Shown: one piece after another, positions 45,328 to 57,310 of the stretch
How the letters are laid out: each line of letters starts with the position of its first letter
Numbering within the stretch: position 1 is the stretch's first letter
Assembly: GCA_963942565.1 (NCBI GenBank)
Contig: OZ012690.1
Span: 13,732,309-13,796,308 of the forward strand
DNA from: Maea johnstoni
Lineage: Eukaryota > Annelida > Polychaeta > Spionida > Magelonidae
Direction: 5' to 3'
DNA: 64,000 nucleotides
Made by a program: the position numbers and the translations under genes
Notes under the pieces: generated by a model
What the model saw: only the letters and a program-made list of their open reading frames with translations
Database searches by the model: none
Told to the model about the DNA's origin: nothing

Positions 45328-46186
45328 TAACCCACTAATACTTAAGAGTCCATCCGAAAATTGATCTCTGGACCTATATTAATACTTTATATGATAACTT
45401 CAATCAATGTTTTGATTAACATATCTGTAACATATATTTTATATGACTGCTTTTGCTTTCTGACTATTTCTGACTATGCATTTTAATACTAGCCTAGAAT
45501 TCGAGGCTGTCATATATATTCTTTCAGTCTTCAAGTTTTTCTGTTACCAGTCATCAAGTGGTCAAATTGGCCAGAGACCAACTTAGTTCACATTTATTCC
45601 ACCAGGTGACCAGAGGACTCATTTTGGGCATGCCTAGTTGACCGAGTCATGTCATCCATCTACCATTGCAGGTACTACACCACACTGGTTGGTCAACTCA
45701 GAAGGGAATGTCCGTCTTTTAGGGTCTATATTAGTGTTGGGACGATCATCGATTATAATCGATAATCAATCGATTACCTCTCTGATTCTGATTAATCGAT
45801 AACAAAACTGGCAATCGATAATAATCGGAAAAGGTGACACCTAGTGGCAAAATATAGAACTAAATGACAGACATGTTGTCAGCTTTCTTGCTATGAAAAT
45901 TATTAAGCCCCAAAGACACTTCAAAACGAAGTTAAGGTAGGTGCTAATAGCAAGTAATTGTCATAGACTATCACTTATTATTAGGCTCTAGACCTCTAGT
46001 ACCCAATTACTGCAAAAGTGCGATGAACTGATTATGATCGAAAATCGATCAGTTGGCTGTAACTGATTATCGATCATGAAATTGCAACCGATTCCCAACC
46101 CTAGTCTATATGAGCCTAGGCTATGCTTTTGCCTGCAAGGTCTCATCAGAATTGTCAGGCTTATTTGGCAAACATTAATGGGTTAG
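45328..46186. mobile_element. P2-like TTAA element enlarged by other insertions
   Basis: TTAACCCACTAATACTTAAG at the left and AACATTAATGGGTTAGAG at the right, like P2, but 860 bp long. A separate inverted-repeat insert at about 45731-46112 (AGTGTTGGGACGATC... and inverted AGGGTTGGGAATCGG) is rich in ATCGAT motifs. Confidence 0.5.
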
Positions 46187-46218
46187 AGATAGTCTTATCT
46201 GTTTAGTTTTACCTGTCA

Positions 46219-46684
46219 GGCCACTCCAATTTAATTACTTGTTTTACGAGCTTTTTTTGGAAAAGAAATCCTGTCAGACTCCAAAAAAAAAGAAAAAAAA
46301 GTCATCTTTGGTGTCTTACAGACAAAAGTGGTTTTGAAATTTTCTGTCAGACTACAAAAAAAAAAAAGAAAAAAAGTGCAAGTTTTAAGAATATTCTTTC
46401 TAAGTGTGATTCAATCAACTACAGGAAGCTATCATTGCTATAGTAGAGTCTCAGACTTGAGGAGGTATACCTCCCACCCTTCAGGTTACAGGGATTAATA
46501 GATTGATTGATTTTATTAAGTTGATAATAGGCTGGTAGAAACATATCGCTACCAGTTCTAGTCGTCAGACTCTAAAAAAAATAAAATAAATAAAAAGTCA
46601 CATTTTTCAACTTTTTTTTTATTCCAAAATGCCTCATTTCCTACCTCCTGAGCATGTAAGACAAGTAAATAAATTGGAGTGGCC
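46219..46684. mobile_element. Harbinger-like MITE, family A, first copy
   Basis: 466 bp, GGCCACTCCAATTTAATTA to TAAATTGGAGTGGCC, about 37-bp inverted ends, flanked by TCA (46216-46218 and 46685-46687). The second copy at 61852 is closely similar. On the minus strand it carries AATAAA at 46623-46618, the first such hexamer after the stop codon of the growth-factor gene. Confidence 0.85.
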
Positions 46685-46855
46685 TCAAGGGTTAATAGCA
46701 CAGGAAGAAAATATCACTTCCTGAAATAAAATTCTTCACACAAATTCCATTGTTTACTGGATATCTCTATGACTAGATATTAACATTAACTTCAATGCAA
46801 ACACCATTGAGAAAATCTATTTCACAATATCATCATTTTGCTCTTAACATTTCTA

Positions 46856-47078
46856 TTAACCCATGGACCCTGCACACTCATATATAGTTTATCTTGGTAT
46901 CTCATTGATAGATGTTCCTTGCAAAATATTCGAAGGAAAATTGTTAATCAAAACCGAAACAACAATTTTCCTTTGAATACTTTGCAAATTCAAGCTTAAA
47001 TCGGAATTCCTTTTAAAAAAGTTTTGGTCTATCCTGTTGAAAATCCATCGAAGCTACCTCTGGGCATGAATGGGTTAA
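46856..47078. mobile_element. piggyBac-like MITE, family P2, in the 3' UTR of the growth-factor gene
   Basis: 223 bp, TTAACCCATGGACCC to GGCATGAATGGGTTAA. It ends 18 bp from the stop codon at 47097, so it must form most of the proximal 3' UTR. Confidence 0.82.
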
Positions 47079-47096
47079 TCGATGCATTAAGACACT

Positions 47097-47370
47097 TTAA
47101 GTGCGCTTGTCATACTCCACTGGCCCGTAGCTATCGGGGCCGAGGCGTCGGTTATAGTCATCGTAGACGTAGCCGCCGTGGTAGCGGTGCCGATCGAGGC
47201 TCTCCACGGGGTTCCTCCAATGGGTGGATAGGAGACAGCGACACGTCTTCTTGAAGCGGTTTGCGGTGAAGCCGGGCCGACACCGCAGGTCTCTGCAGGG
47301 ATCGGGCGTAGCTGACATCGGAATAGTTGTCGATTCTGTGCTCTTGGTCTTCGAAGCCTGTTCTTCACAT
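47097..47370 (-). CDS. Growth-factor terminal exon
   Basis: Acceptor TTTTCCCATAG. Reads (R)CEEQASKTKSTESTTIPMSA, then DPCRDLRCRPGFTANRFKKTCRC split by the usual spacing, and a basic/acidic tail ending GPVEYDKRT-stop. The first Cys completes the third repeat begun in the previous exon. CRDLRCRPGFTANRFKKTCRC looks like one more variant cysteine repeat (C-x4-C-x11-C-x-C). Confidence 0.92.
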
Positions 47371-49446
47371 CTATGGGAAAATAAGGAGAATTTATGACTC
47401 ATGAAAGTTTAGAATTTGTAATGGCAAACTTTCATATCAACCCTATTATCAAAAATTATACCACATAAATAAAGCCTCCTTAATAATAAAACCAATATTC
47501 AAAACATAGTTTCATTCAAGAGGAGTAGATTCTTTTTTTTCTTTTTTTTACATATCTCTTTCGGTAACAAAATAATTGAGCCTTTTTCAGGTACAAGAGG
47601 CATAAATAGTGCAGGTACCTTTAAAGCTGGCTAATTTACCCACACAATCATATTGTGTGCATCCCGAGAAGGAAACCTGTGCTATTGTGTTAGACTAGTG
47701 AGACACCTAGTGAGAATTTGATTAACTGAATAGATGCCTCACCCTTTAAGTTCATGAATGTTCACAGGACCCCTGAGTGGGCAGGGGTGTCCAAGCATAT
47801 AAATCGTGGAGCATAGTGTATCAGTGCTACAGCACACCATTCTTTTTACCAATCAACATATTACAATTCATTTCTAAAAGACTCAACAGGTAGCACCACA
47901 TATTTAAGTCTTCGTGGAACTGATATTCCCAAAAATAACTTCTGTACTACATCAGGGTTCGACACTAACAATGAACTGCTGACCCCAGGCCAGTAAAGAT
48001 TTCCAATAATGGCTTCGGGCCAGTAAAAAAAGATTTCACCTGGTCCTACAGGCCCAGTTAACATTTGGGGACATTCTTGTTAACATGTTTCCCCTCAGGA
48101 ATGTCCCCAAATGGTTTTGAAACAAATGAAAAATACAAGTTCTTGGTAAATTATATGCAATGTTTTTTCTTGTTATGTTAAAGAAAGATTTGTAGGACCA
48201 AAATATCCTAGGTCTTACTGGTCCTACGCAGCCAGTAACATTTTGAGTTAGCATTGAGGCATGTACATGAAGTATTTGAAAGGCTATTCTAGAGCATGCT
48301 ATCCAAGAATTTGCCAAATTTAACAGTGCTGCATGGTTGGACTTTACCTGTTGCGCGTTTCAAAAACTTTGTTGTAATTGGATACCCAGCCTAGCTGTAG
48401 TTGTTACTGCAGACACACCTACAGACCTACTTACCTACAAGTGCTGTTGCTGTAGTGTTCCCCGTCCTCACAGCTATGGGTGTTCTTACAGACACACCTA
48501 CAGACCTACTCACCTACAAGTGCTGTTGCTGTAGTGTAGCCCGTCCTCACAGCTATGGGTGTTCTTACAGACACACCTACAGACCTACTTACCTACAAGT
48601 GCTGTTGCTGTAGTGTTGCCCGTCCTCACAGCTATGGGTGTTCTTACAGATACACCTACAGACCTACTCACCTACAAGTGCTGTTGCTGTAGTGTTGTCC
48701 GTCCTCACAGCTATGGGTGTTCTTACAGACACACCTACAGACCTACTCACCTACAAGTGCTGTTGCTGTAGTGTTGCCCGTCCTCACAGCTATGGGTGTT
48801 CTTACAGACACACCTACAGACCTACTCACCTACAAGTGCTGTTGCTGTAGTGTTGCCCGTCCTCACAGCTATGGGTGTTCTTACAGACACACTTACAGAC
48901 CTACTCACCTACAAGTGCTGTTGCTGTAGTGTAGCCCGTCCTCACAGCTATGGGTGTTCCTACAGGCACACCTACACACCTACTCACCTACAAGTGCTGT
49001 TGCTGTAGTGTTGCCCGTCCTCTCAGCTTTGGGTATTTTTATAGACACACCTACAGACCTACAGACCTACTCACCTACAAGTGCTGTTGCTGTAGTGTTG
49101 CCCGTCCTCACAGCTTTGGGTATTTTTATAGACACACCTACAGACCTACTCACCTACAAGTGCTGTTGCTGTAGTGTAGCCCGTCCTCACAGCTATGGGT
49201 GTTCTTACAGACACAGGAGCAGTCCTTCTCGCCCCATCTCTTATTGTCTGGGCAGTTGGCTGACTCCTCCTGGTTCAGGCACTGGCACCTGCAGGCGTCC
49301 GGCAGGTATTCTTGGTGCTCGGTGCAATGGTGCGGCTGCACCCTGCACCGACACTCACAGGCGTTGTGCTGCACCATGGTGACCGTCTTGAGGCCCAAGT
49401 ACTCCATGTGGTCTGCCCCGCCGTAGGGGAAGCGGGCCTCTATAAC
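47097..49446 (-). CDS. PDGF/VEGF-family growth factor, VEGF-C/D-like tail (last two exons)
   Basis: Two exons joined in phase give 189 residues to a TAA stop. They start in the second half of the cystine-knot domain (residues ...MVQHNACECR, as FLQHNKCECR of VEGF-A) and run into three Balbiani-ring-3-type repeats of form C-x10-C-x-C-x-C: CTEHQEYLPDACRCQC, CPDNKRWGEKDCSCVC, and CEDGLHYSNSTC then RC across the splice. Such repeats mark the propeptide-like tail of VEGF-C/D. A His/Tyr/Asp/Arg-rich end follows. Secreted ligands of this family act on receptor tyrosine kinases; here that is inference from family. The first cystine-knot exon, signal peptide and start are not in the window. The intron between the two exons is 1.8 kb; the next one upstream exceeds 14.5 kb. 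Confidence 0.92.
47371..48411. other. Last intron of the growth-factor gene, left part
   Basis: AT-rich intron. 47953-48255 holds a decayed element beginning CAGGGTTCGACACTAAC with GGCCAGTAA and GGTCCTAC phrases in both orientations, related by its end to 12596. No exon seen. Confidence 0.5.
48412..49153 (-). repeat. Donor-anchored 79-bp array carrying BR3P-coding units
   Basis: Nine copies of the 3' end of the penultimate exon plus its donor. Donor borders (last exon base) fall at 49154 (genuine), 49075, 48988, 48909, 48830, 48751, 48672, 48593, 48514 and 48435; spacing is 79 bp except one of 87. On the minus strand each unit is a 63-nt stretch preceded by GGTCTGTAG (acceptor-like) and followed by GTGAGT or GTAAGT. 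It enters and leaves in the same phase as the real exon end and encodes RCVCKNTHSCEDGQHYSNST plus C. I found no stop in that frame in any copy. The 16 bp between units is too short for an intron. Confidence 0.95.
49154..49446 (-). CDS. Growth-factor penultimate exon: end of cystine knot and BR3P repeats
   Basis: Acceptor TTGTTTCACAG, donor GTGAGT. Phase 0 start: VIEARFPYGGADHMEYLGLK, TVTMVQHNACECRCRVQPHH, and the cysteine-rich tail ending HYSNSTC(R). The intron position before VIEARF corresponds to the one before IMRIKP in VEGF-A (from memory). GC-rich third positions. The last 61 bases and donor are copied nine times in the intron behind. Confidence 0.94.
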
Positions 49447-49500
49447 CTGTGAAACAATACACAGGGAGAAATAGCATTGTTATCATTAAGAACAATAGGA

Positions 49501-49700
49501 NNNNNNNNNNNNNNNNNNNNNNNNNNNNNNNNNNNNNNNNNNNNNNNNNNNNNNNNNNNNNNNNNNNNNNNNNNNNNNNNNNNNNNNNNNNNNNNNNNNN
49601 NNNNNNNNNNNNNNNNNNNNNNNNNNNNNNNNNNNNNNNNNNNNNNNNNNNNNNNNNNNNNNNNNNNNNNNNNNNNNNNNNNNNNNNNNNNNNNNNNNNN
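49501..49700. other. Assembly gap (200 N)
   Basis: Run of exactly 200 N, a standard unknown-length spacer, 54 bp upstream of the penultimate growth-factor exon in transcription order. Frames drawn across it have no meaning. Confidence 0.99.
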
Positions 49701-50140
49701 TCAGAAAGCCATGCAGCTATCAAGCTGGATTTATCACCTGAGATTAAACAGAGAACATCCTAGGAGCAATCCATCTCGCATCCCTCCCTCTTTCATGTGG
49801 CGGCGGAGCGGCGGTGATAAAACTGCTATCATAGTGGCTTGATGATGCTGACCCCTGGGATGACTTCCTCGAGCAGCCAGATGGACTCGCTATTTACTGC
49901 CTGCTTTGGTGTTAACAAGCAATGCTTTATGTTATTGCTTGCCTGTCAGAAGCCATCTATCATATTGCCACGCTATCCTCTGCAGTAGTAATATGACAAG
50001 GAATGATGGCAGGCACTGTACGATTTAGCTACATACTATTCTAGCCTGGTGGGAGGATGGAAAGGCCATTATAGGAGATTAATTACTTACTGTATAGGTA
50101 ATGTATATGTATTAATGTATCAATGTATAGGTATATATGT
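49701..50140. other. Intronic stretch beside the gap
   Basis: Non-repetitive; no exon recognised on the minus strand. Confidence 0.4.
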
Positions 50141-50142
50141 GC

Positions 50143-50345
<203 letters not shown>

Positions 50346-50352
50346 TATACAT

Positions 50353-51758
<1,406 letters not shown>

Positions 51759-51759
51759 T

Positions 51760-53000
51760 ACAGTTTTGTTTTGGTAGCAATGATTGCATGATGGCCACTT
51801 AGCCTAGCAATATTGTTTTGTTTGTCAGAGGAATATCACCTCTTGAAATAATAAGCTGCCAGATATTTCTGCATTTCCTCCCTGGAGGCAGTAAATGGCA
51901 TCCCCTATAAATGGCAGTCGATCATGGCATATCATACAAATGACCTATAAAGAGATCTGCACCAGGCCCCTTAATACTTCAGCTCACTCAGTTCCACCAA
52001 GATAATACCTCAGGCTTTTCTGCAGCCTTTAAAATTGCCATCTGGAGCTACGATATTGATAATTTAAGATAACCTTGAAATAAGCATGCATTACCTAAAT
52101 ACTCAAAGGGGAAGCTGCTGTTTGGATTCTGAAGATTATTTTTCTTGGTGTAAAAGATATCATGAAAATAGTCCTATTCTGTGTGGGTTTGCGTTATATT
52201 GGCATAAAAGGGTCAAAGCATCTGTTTCACTATGATTACTCCGGCTGCGGGAGTCTTTCAACAAGTTCTATGGGAAGACATTAAAAGTGGCGTCGTGGCG
52301 CTTATCTGTCTGCGAACAGATGGAGGGGCCCATGAATCCAGCGATGATGGCGACGACGCCAGGATGTGCGAACGGCACGTAATGTTTATGTTCCTACTCA
52401 TAGCTCATTAGGGAATCATCCCCTGTGCGTCGGAGTGCTGAGCGGGGAGGGAGGGAATGTGAGTACACCTGATGGTTGTTTAATGAATCACGGCCGTATT
52501 GTAATGACCGCCTGAACAGAATACCTGCGAGTGGACCACGCTGGGTCGGCATTTAGGGTCATGTAATGAGTTTTCCATTGAACTGCCGAGAGGGGGAGGG
52601 GGTGGGGGATGAGTGAGGGCAGGAATTAGGTTGGATGGTAAAGGTCACATGATAAATTACCTGCAGTGGCCTTGAAGGGGGTAGAAAAGTAACGGAATGG
52701 GGCTACAATGAAAAATGCTCATAATTATCTAATGATTACTTCTTGAGGAGGGAAGTATTTAGTCAGGCAGTATTTAAGCAAAGCATGCAGACTGCCTTAT
52801 ATGATACGTCCTTGGAATTTCAAATTTTGTTTATTATCACTTTATTGTCATATTATGCAGCGAAGTTATGACTAGCTTATTGATAATGGTGAAGGAAATT
52901 TGATTGCCCAATGAAAAACAATGCCTTACCCCAAGTCACTAGCAATTTTCTCACATACAATTTAAGCCATGCCTTTTATATTGCCTATTAATGTCTCAAC
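51760..53000. other. Non-repetitive intron, possible regulatory block
   Basis: Part of the long growth-factor intron. 52240-52600 is less AT-rich and repeat-free, with motifs of common developmental factors (CTTATCTG, TGTTTATG, TAATGA, CACCTGATGG). No exon seen. Conservation would be needed to call an enhancer. Confidence 0.3.
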
Positions 53001-53358
53001 CATCTAGTTAACGAGAAATGAATGTACTTTACAACATTGGTACAATTTCAAAAGCATTGCAATTTGATCGGGAACTGGCTGAATATGTACAATAGCAAAG
53101 CCATGCAATTATATGAGGGAATTCAGCTCAGAGAAAATATTGTATACTATAATGGCACAATTGCAATTGTAATAGGAAAATAACAGAAAATATGCTTTAT
53201 AACATTGGTACAATAGCAAATTCCATGCAATGTATTTGGGGACTGACAAGAATTATTCCGTAGCATATTTCTATAGAAAAGCCATGCAATTTTAATGGAG
53301 TACCGTCAGAAACATATTGTACAACAGATGAATGCCAAAAGCCCTGTACTTTGACTCT

Positions 53359-53604
53359 TTAACCCCCAGCGCTGTGTTGCGTCATACTCCCCAGCGCTGT
53401 ATTGGGGGTTCCTCCCCGCAACATTGTAATGCACTGCAGTATACAGCATTACATTACAATGTTGCGCAAGCCGTTAGACATGCCGTCAAAAGGCATCCCG
53501 CGGGATGAAGGGGTGTTTCAGCGGCGACGCTAAAACACGCTCCGCGGGATTAAGGGCGGTAGATACGGCGACGCCTTTGGCGTTAACTAGCATTAAAGAG
53601 TTAA
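53359..53604. mobile_element. TTAA-bounded element with internal palindrome
   Basis: 246 bp, TTAACCCCCAGCGCTG to CATTAAAGAGTTAA. Contains an exact 14-bp inverted repeat GCAACATTGTAATG / CATTACAATGTTGC (53420-53466) and CCGCGGGAT motifs. GC-rich against its surroundings. Confidence 0.6.
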
Positions 53605-53659
53605 ATGGGTATTATTTTACTGGTTGAAATATAACACAAACATTTTACATATGGCCAAG

Positions 53660-53875
53660 AAAAAGATATTGTTTGTTTCCTGTAACGGTCTGAAAAAAAT
53701 AGGGTAGGTAGGTCAGTAAAAAAAGATTTTTTGCATGATTTTTTTGGTCAAAAATGTGTGTTTTATGCAGGTTTTTTACGCTGATTGGAGTTGGGAGGGC
53801 AGAATAAACTTAAGGGTAGGGATTTTTTTTGAATAAAAACTTGTTTGGGTAGGGTTACAGGAAACAAACAATTTC
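53660..53875. mobile_element. Harbinger-like MITE, family B, ends eroded
   Basis: TTGTTTGTTTCCTGTAACGG to GTTACAGGAAACAAACAA with the family interior; the outermost GGCCTAAAAA is missing on both sides. Confidence 0.75.
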
Positions 53876-54309
53876 CATACAATTTCCATGTGAAAGTGAT
53901 AGAAATTTATTTTATAACATTGGTACAATAGCAAAAGGGATTGTTATTATCTGACTGAAAATTGGCATGAATGAAATATGCTGCATGATAGTACAGTAGC
54001 CAAAGCCATGCTATTTATTAAATGGGGAACTGGCAAAGTTATTTTGCAACATTGGCCACATAATGTTATTTGTAACTGTAAATGCAAATGTAAAGCAATG
54101 GTACAATGCAAATATGCAAATAAATATAGGGAACTGGAAAAAATGTATTCTACCAAAATAGCACAAGTATAGCAATATCCTTGGGAAACTAGCAAAATAT
54201 TTTGTACATAAAATATTATTTTTTTCATAGATTTCCATAATTTGCACAATAGCAGGTACATTGCAATTATTACAGGGAATTTGTTGCCTTATGTATTTTA
54301 AAATCAGTC

Positions 54310-55100
54310 AGCAAAATGTTAATGTACATTCTGACTTTTCTGATTACTGTATTCGTCCGAATAAGTTCACAGACCCCAAATAACTGCACCCAAAACCACC
54401 CCCCACCCCCCTTACCTGTAAAATTTTCGAAGGGCCACCGGGCAAGCCAGTGGACATTATTTTGTGGCCTTCTGAACCTTCCGTTTTGAACCTTGCAAGA
54501 TTGGCACCGCAATTGGGGTGTGGCTAAACGGAATATTACCTGCAATACCCCTTTTATAGTGAATTTTTTCCGAACTTCCTATGCGCAAATGTGCTTATTC
54601 GTACAATTTAATACGGTATTTGGAATAAAAACGATGAGAAAGGCAGGCTTTTTTGGACTGCTATAGGACTATGAACGGGTTAATGTATAGAAGATGATTG
54701 TTCGCATAATGAATGCTTTCCCTGAGGCCGAGTGATGATAGTCTCTAATGTCTCAATCATGGCTGCCCGCTAAGATGGATCTGCGCATTGATGGGATGAT
54801 TAATCATGTGAGATGGCAGCATGAAGGAGGTGATATAATGATGATGACATGCAATTGGTTCCCTATAACAGTACTGGTGCCACGTCTCAATTTTCACTCC
54901 GGTGCTGTGTGTCACATTTCACCGCGTCATGCATGCAGTCCTCGCCTAGGGTGTCATGCCTTAAGGGCCTGCCCTGATGGTTGAGTTGTTTAAGGCATTT
55001 CCTATGACTATTCACTGTCTCTCACCAGCCTGGGTTTGAAAGCTGGCTGAACATTTGAGAAAGTTATCACTGACTATTTGGGATTATTAGTTAGTGCTGG
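54310..55100. other. Intronic stretch without recognised features
   Basis: Non-repetitive part of the long intron. 54720-54860 has repeated ATGATG and GATTAATCATG motifs. No exon. Confidence 0.35.
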
Positions 55101-55109
55101 AGAGCTGAA

Positions 55110-55111
<2 letters not shown>

Positions 55112-55156
<45 letters not shown>

Positions 55157-55468
55157 CTTTATTTCACAAGGGTAACACAGTCAAATACAGGATTTGATTT
55201 TCGCTGTGGCCCTCTGATTTAAGGATTATACTTGTCATGCTTCGGGCCACAAAGTTGAAAATTGTTCCTCTATGTAAAGTCTCTTGAATGTTGAGAGAGA
55301 TGGTGCCATTTTCATATTTAACGATAAGGAATTCCATATTACTATGCCTTGGTAAGTGAACGAGTGTTTAAATAGCTGGATTTTGATAGGTGGAGGAACC
55401 AAATTTAGTGATGTAATTGATCTAAGCTGAGGAAATGCTGCCATTTTACCTATTCGGGGAGCTTGCAC
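55112..55468 (-). mobile_element. LINE 3' end (CR1/L2-like), 5'-truncated
   Basis: Minus-strand frame 55468-55235 reads KMAAFPQLRSITSLNLVPPP, then FKHSFTYQGIVIWNSLSLNM and APSLSTFKRLYIEEQ-like C-terminal residues, typical of a CR1/L2-group reverse transcriptase end. A short 3' UTR ends AAATAAAGATT followed by an ATT tail (55112-55155). Upstream parts are missing or lie beyond the P1 element at 55504. Confidence 0.82.
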
Positions 55469-55503
55469 TGAGGATGGTTTGGCAGCAGGTCCAAAGTGTT
55501 AAC

Positions 55504-55716
55504 TTAACCCTTATGCTGCTGATGTTCCTTTCGTCCAATGCATAAAAAAGCAAAAAATTATGAAAATCATCTAAAACCTGTCATGTTGGTATTCATTGGA
55601 AAGCTCTCACTGAGTGCTTTCAGATGAGTACCCATTTGCCACGGTTTCAGTCATTTCTCAGCTTTTTATCATCATTTCATGTGGACCAAATTAGCCACCA
55701 GCAGCATAAGGGTTAA
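55504..55716 (+). mobile_element. piggyBac-like MITE, family P1
   Basis: 213 bp, TTAACCCTTATGCTGCTG to CAGCAGCATAAGGGTTAA. Ends are exact inverted repeats for about 17 bp. Confidence 0.85.
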
Positions 55717-55982
55717 TCACAAATATTACATGATGAGAATGAACCAAAAACTTTCATTTCTTAGTATTCATCTAAATAAATTTGTCATAAATGCTCTCAT
55801 GAAGGATAAAAAACAAATTAGTTTCAGCTACCATGGGATCACTAAGTGCAGGCAGGAATCAGTATCCTCTGGTGAATAGAATTTGTCAGGCCATCTATAT
55901 ATTTGGGTATTTCATTTAACCAGGTACACTTTTTTTAAATATATCAACCTCAGATTGCATCACTAAAATTTCTGTCTGCTTC

Positions 55983-56213
55983 TTAACCCATTAATGCTCA
56001 CAGCGGCCAAAACCAGCCGGACAATTTTGCTGAAATCGTTCAAGCTGAAGCAAAATTGGCAAAATATTTGAAGGAGAAATCGTGATCAGAACATTACAAA
56101 CAACTCTTCTTCAAATATTTTGAAAAATCATCCTCAATTTAAAAGTTATGGTTAAAAGTATTTTAGATCCAGACGACTACTTCTGGAAGAACGCGTAAGT
56201 ATTAATGGGTTAA
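55983..56213. mobile_element. piggyBac-like MITE, family P2
   Basis: 231 bp, TTAACCCATTAATGCTCAC to GTAAGTATTAATGGGTTAA. Confidence 0.85.
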
Positions 56214-56384
56214 AAAAAAGTTTTGAAACTCTGAGGTTGAGGGCAAAATTCCAACCCGGATGCATCCAGATTGATTTTTTTACTTGACAACCAGCAGTAC
56301 AGTCAATTTTGAACAGCGGTTGCCATGCCACTCTCTTAAACAAAGGTGAGTTACATTGCAAGGACTCTGCCCAAAACATTATTT

Positions 56385-56665
56385 GCCGAGCAGGGCAAAT
56401 GAGGGTCCTGTTCTGCATGCCCGTCTCTGCCCAAAACATTTCTTGCGGAGCGGGGCAAGTGAGGGTCCTGTTAACTTGCCCGTCTCTGCCCAAAACATTT
56501 CTTGCAAAGCAGGGCAAGTGAGGGTCTTGTTCTGCTTGCCCGTCTCTGCCCAAAACATTTCTTGCCGGGCGGGGCAAGTGAGGGTCTTGTTCTGCTTGCC
56601 CGTCTCTGCCAAAAACATTGCTTGCCGAGCGGGGCAAGTGAGGGTCCTGTTCTGCTTGCCCAATT
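56385..56665. repeat. 60-bp minisatellite, about 4.5 copies
   Basis: Units contain GAGCGGGGCAAGTGAGGGTC and TGCCCAAAACATTTCTTGCC. The period is a multiple of three, giving long low-complexity frames on both strands that should not be called genes. No splice-donor motif recurs in it. Confidence 0.92.
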
Positions 56666-56759
56666 GCTGTTTTTTGCCGAATTCACTTGCAACTTGCAAC
56701 GGGTCAAGCAGTAAATATGCTGCACGCTCAATACTACTGGCCATTCAAGATTTAGCCTA

Positions 56760-57090
56760 AATACGGCAGAGAAAGTCGGAAATATCATATTCCTAGGGCT
56801 GCTGCAGCTGGTACTGGACTGTTTTGCATGATCATCATATCTGACTAGCGCTGCAGCCAGCATCCTGATGACGACCGGCTCCATCAGCCTCTCCTGGCAG
56901 GAGGTGCCGCACCAGGCATCAATAATCATAGACTTAGGAAACGAGGAGGAAATGAACGTAATGCAGTTGCTGTGGTTACACATGGATCTCCCAGGGAGAG
57001 GCTTTATTAATGAGGGAGAGGTCAACGCAGGAAAAAGAGACATCGATATGTAGAAAGGGTTTAAGAATGGTGTGGAGTTGTAGTAGAAAA
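56760..57090. other. Non-repetitive intronic block
   Basis: Balanced composition with short frames (56868-57053) but no recognisable protein or splice sites. It could be regulatory; nothing firm. Confidence 0.25.
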
Positions 57091-57095
57091 AATAT

Positions 57096-57310
57096 TTAAC
57101 CCTTCCAATGCTGAGGCTACTTTCGTCCATAGCACAAGAACGGAAAAAATTCTTTAAAACCATCTAAACCCTGTTATGTTGGTATCCATTGGAAAGCTCT
57201 CGCCGAGTACTCTCATATGAGTACCCATTTGCCAGGGTTTCGGTAGTTTTTCAGATTTTTTTGTATCATTTTGTATTGGCCATAGTAGCCACCAGCAGCA
57301 TAAGGGTTAA
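57096..57310 (+). mobile_element. piggyBac-like MITE, family P1
   Basis: 215 bp, TTAACCCTTCCAATGCTGAG to CAGCAGCATAAGGGTTAA. The best full copy of P1. Confidence 0.87.

Larger units (their letters stand above)
53020..54300. repeat. Old degenerate tandem repeat (period about 110 bp) with two insertions
   Basis: The phrases AACATTGGTACAATAGCAAA, GCCATGCAATT and GGGAACTGGC recur in order at roughly 110-bp intervals with many differences. The series is split by the TTAA element at 53359 and the Harbinger-like copy at 53660. Confidence 0.6.

Noticed and set aside
48337-49382. Overlapping 70-142-codon Cys-rich plus-strand frames
   Set aside because: They are the antisense of the 79-bp array; the minus-strand exon with a family match explains the sequence.
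49355-49842. Frames of 104-122 codons crossing the N run
   Set aside because: Unknown bases hide any stop codons; no meaning.
56152-57163. Long minus- and plus-strand frames with ARQEMFWAETGKQNKTLTCP-type repeats
   Set aside because: 60-bp minisatellite whose period is a multiple of three.
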